The notes under the pieces: model-generated
What the model was told of the DNA's origin: nothing
Databases searched by the model: none
The model's input: only the letters and a program-made list of their open reading frames with translations
Part shown: positions 5,426 to 5,715 of the stretch, one piece after another
Position numbering within the stretch: the stretch's first letter is position 1
Layout: every line of letters starts with the position of its first letter
Position numbers and translations under genes: made by a program
Assembly: GCA_021850405.1 (NCBI GenBank)
Contig: JAJZMA010000121.1
Coordinates: 1-5,715 of the forward strand
Length of the DNA stretch: 5,715 bases
Reading direction: 5' to 3'
Source: a bacterium
Lineage (GTDB): Bacteria > Chloroflexota > Dormibacteria > Aeolococcales > Aeolococcaceae

Positions 5426-5579
5426 GCCCGTTTGCCCGCCTCCTGGGCAGTAGCGCAACAGGTTGTGCACTAGAGATGCTTCAGATTCTATCCAAGCGGG
5501 CATAATAGGCATAGCGTTAGTGGCAGTCCCGGGTAGGTCGGTACTGTGGAGTTTTGAGCAGGATGCTCAGGAGGCGGTC

Positions 5580-5715
5580 TTGTATCCTTTTGAACGGTTC
5601 ACGGAACGGGCAAAGAAAGTGCTGACTCTCGCCCAGGAGGAGGCGGAACGCTCCCATCATTCATACATAGGTACTGAGCATCTGCTGCTGGGCCTGCTTC
5701 GGGAAGGGGAGGGCA
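5580..5715 (+). CDS. clpC: ATP-dependent Clp protease ATP-binding subunit ClpC (N-terminus only)
   Basis: The first 45 codons are present and the gene runs off the window. AGGAGG (5569-5574) lies 5 nt before TTG 5580, which gives [20 protein letters not shown], then [25 protein letters not shown]. This is the first half of a Clp N-domain repeat. [18 protein letters not shown] and [11 protein letters not shown] are hallmarks of ClpC. ClpC is a cytoplasmic AAA+ unfoldase that feeds substrates to ClpP and can resolve aggregates. The start aligns with other ClpC proteins, which begin M-F-x-RFT. The frame is open further upstream (for example GTG 5520), but that part shows no Clp likeness and no better SD. 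No HrcA CIRCE element or CtsR box was recognised upstream. ClpB/ClpA are less likely given the exact wording, though the two AAA domains cannot be seen. Confidence 0.9.
   Translation, partial: MYPFERFTERAKKVLTLAQEEAERSHHSYIGTEHLLLGLLREGEG

Noticed and set aside
5501..5506. CATAAT as the -10 of a clpC promoter
   Set aside because: Five of six consensus matches, but nothing like a -35 at 15-18 bases and no TG extension; too weak to list as a feature.

Overview
The window is GC-rich bacterial DNA. It probably comes from a Gram-positive-type or Terrabacteria lineage such as Actinomycetota, Chloroflexota or Dormibacterota. Three things point that way: a four-domain ribosomal protein S1 (proteobacterial S1 has six domains), a DCC-family protein whose C-terminal wording looks actinobacterial, and a ClpC-type (not ClpA-type) N-terminus. 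The phylum cannot be fixed from this window. Two conserved genes (rpsA, clpC) appear to start at TTG behind strong Shine-Dalgarno (SD) sequences.

Left part, minus strand. Positions 1-1272 hold the 5' part of a gene for a large secreted glycine-rich protein that runs into a bacterial Ig-like domain. The gene leaves the window at base 1, so its length is unknown. A sigma-70-like promoter lies just upstream (1362-1391). A stretch of about 700 bases without a recognisable gene follows; it contains a short CTGCA tandem repeat and some inverted repeats. Positions 2087-2571 are a compact hicB-hicA toxin-antitoxin operon (antitoxin first, 4-base overlap) reading towards the Ig-protein gene.

Right part, plus strand. 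A gap of roughly 480 bases separates hicB from the divergent rpsA. The rpsA side of this gap has an extended -10 element, a terminator-like hairpin and an SD that can be paired away, so the leader may be regulated. rpsA (3048-4466) encodes S1 with four S1 domains and a long acidic, disordered tail. It is followed by a small charged protein resembling the start of DUF3040 proteins, a possible 49-residue ORF, a DCC-family (DUF393) thiol-disulfide oxidoreductase-like protein, a terminator-like hairpin, and the first 45 codons of clpC.

The right half is housekeeping (translation, redox, protein quality control) and the left half is accessory (surface protein, toxin-antitoxin). I see no CRISPR array, insertion sequence, tRNA or rRNA. 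I do not see a clearly new multi-gene system; the best leads are the rpsA leader, the hicBA upstream inverted repeats and the small ORF abutting the DCC gene.
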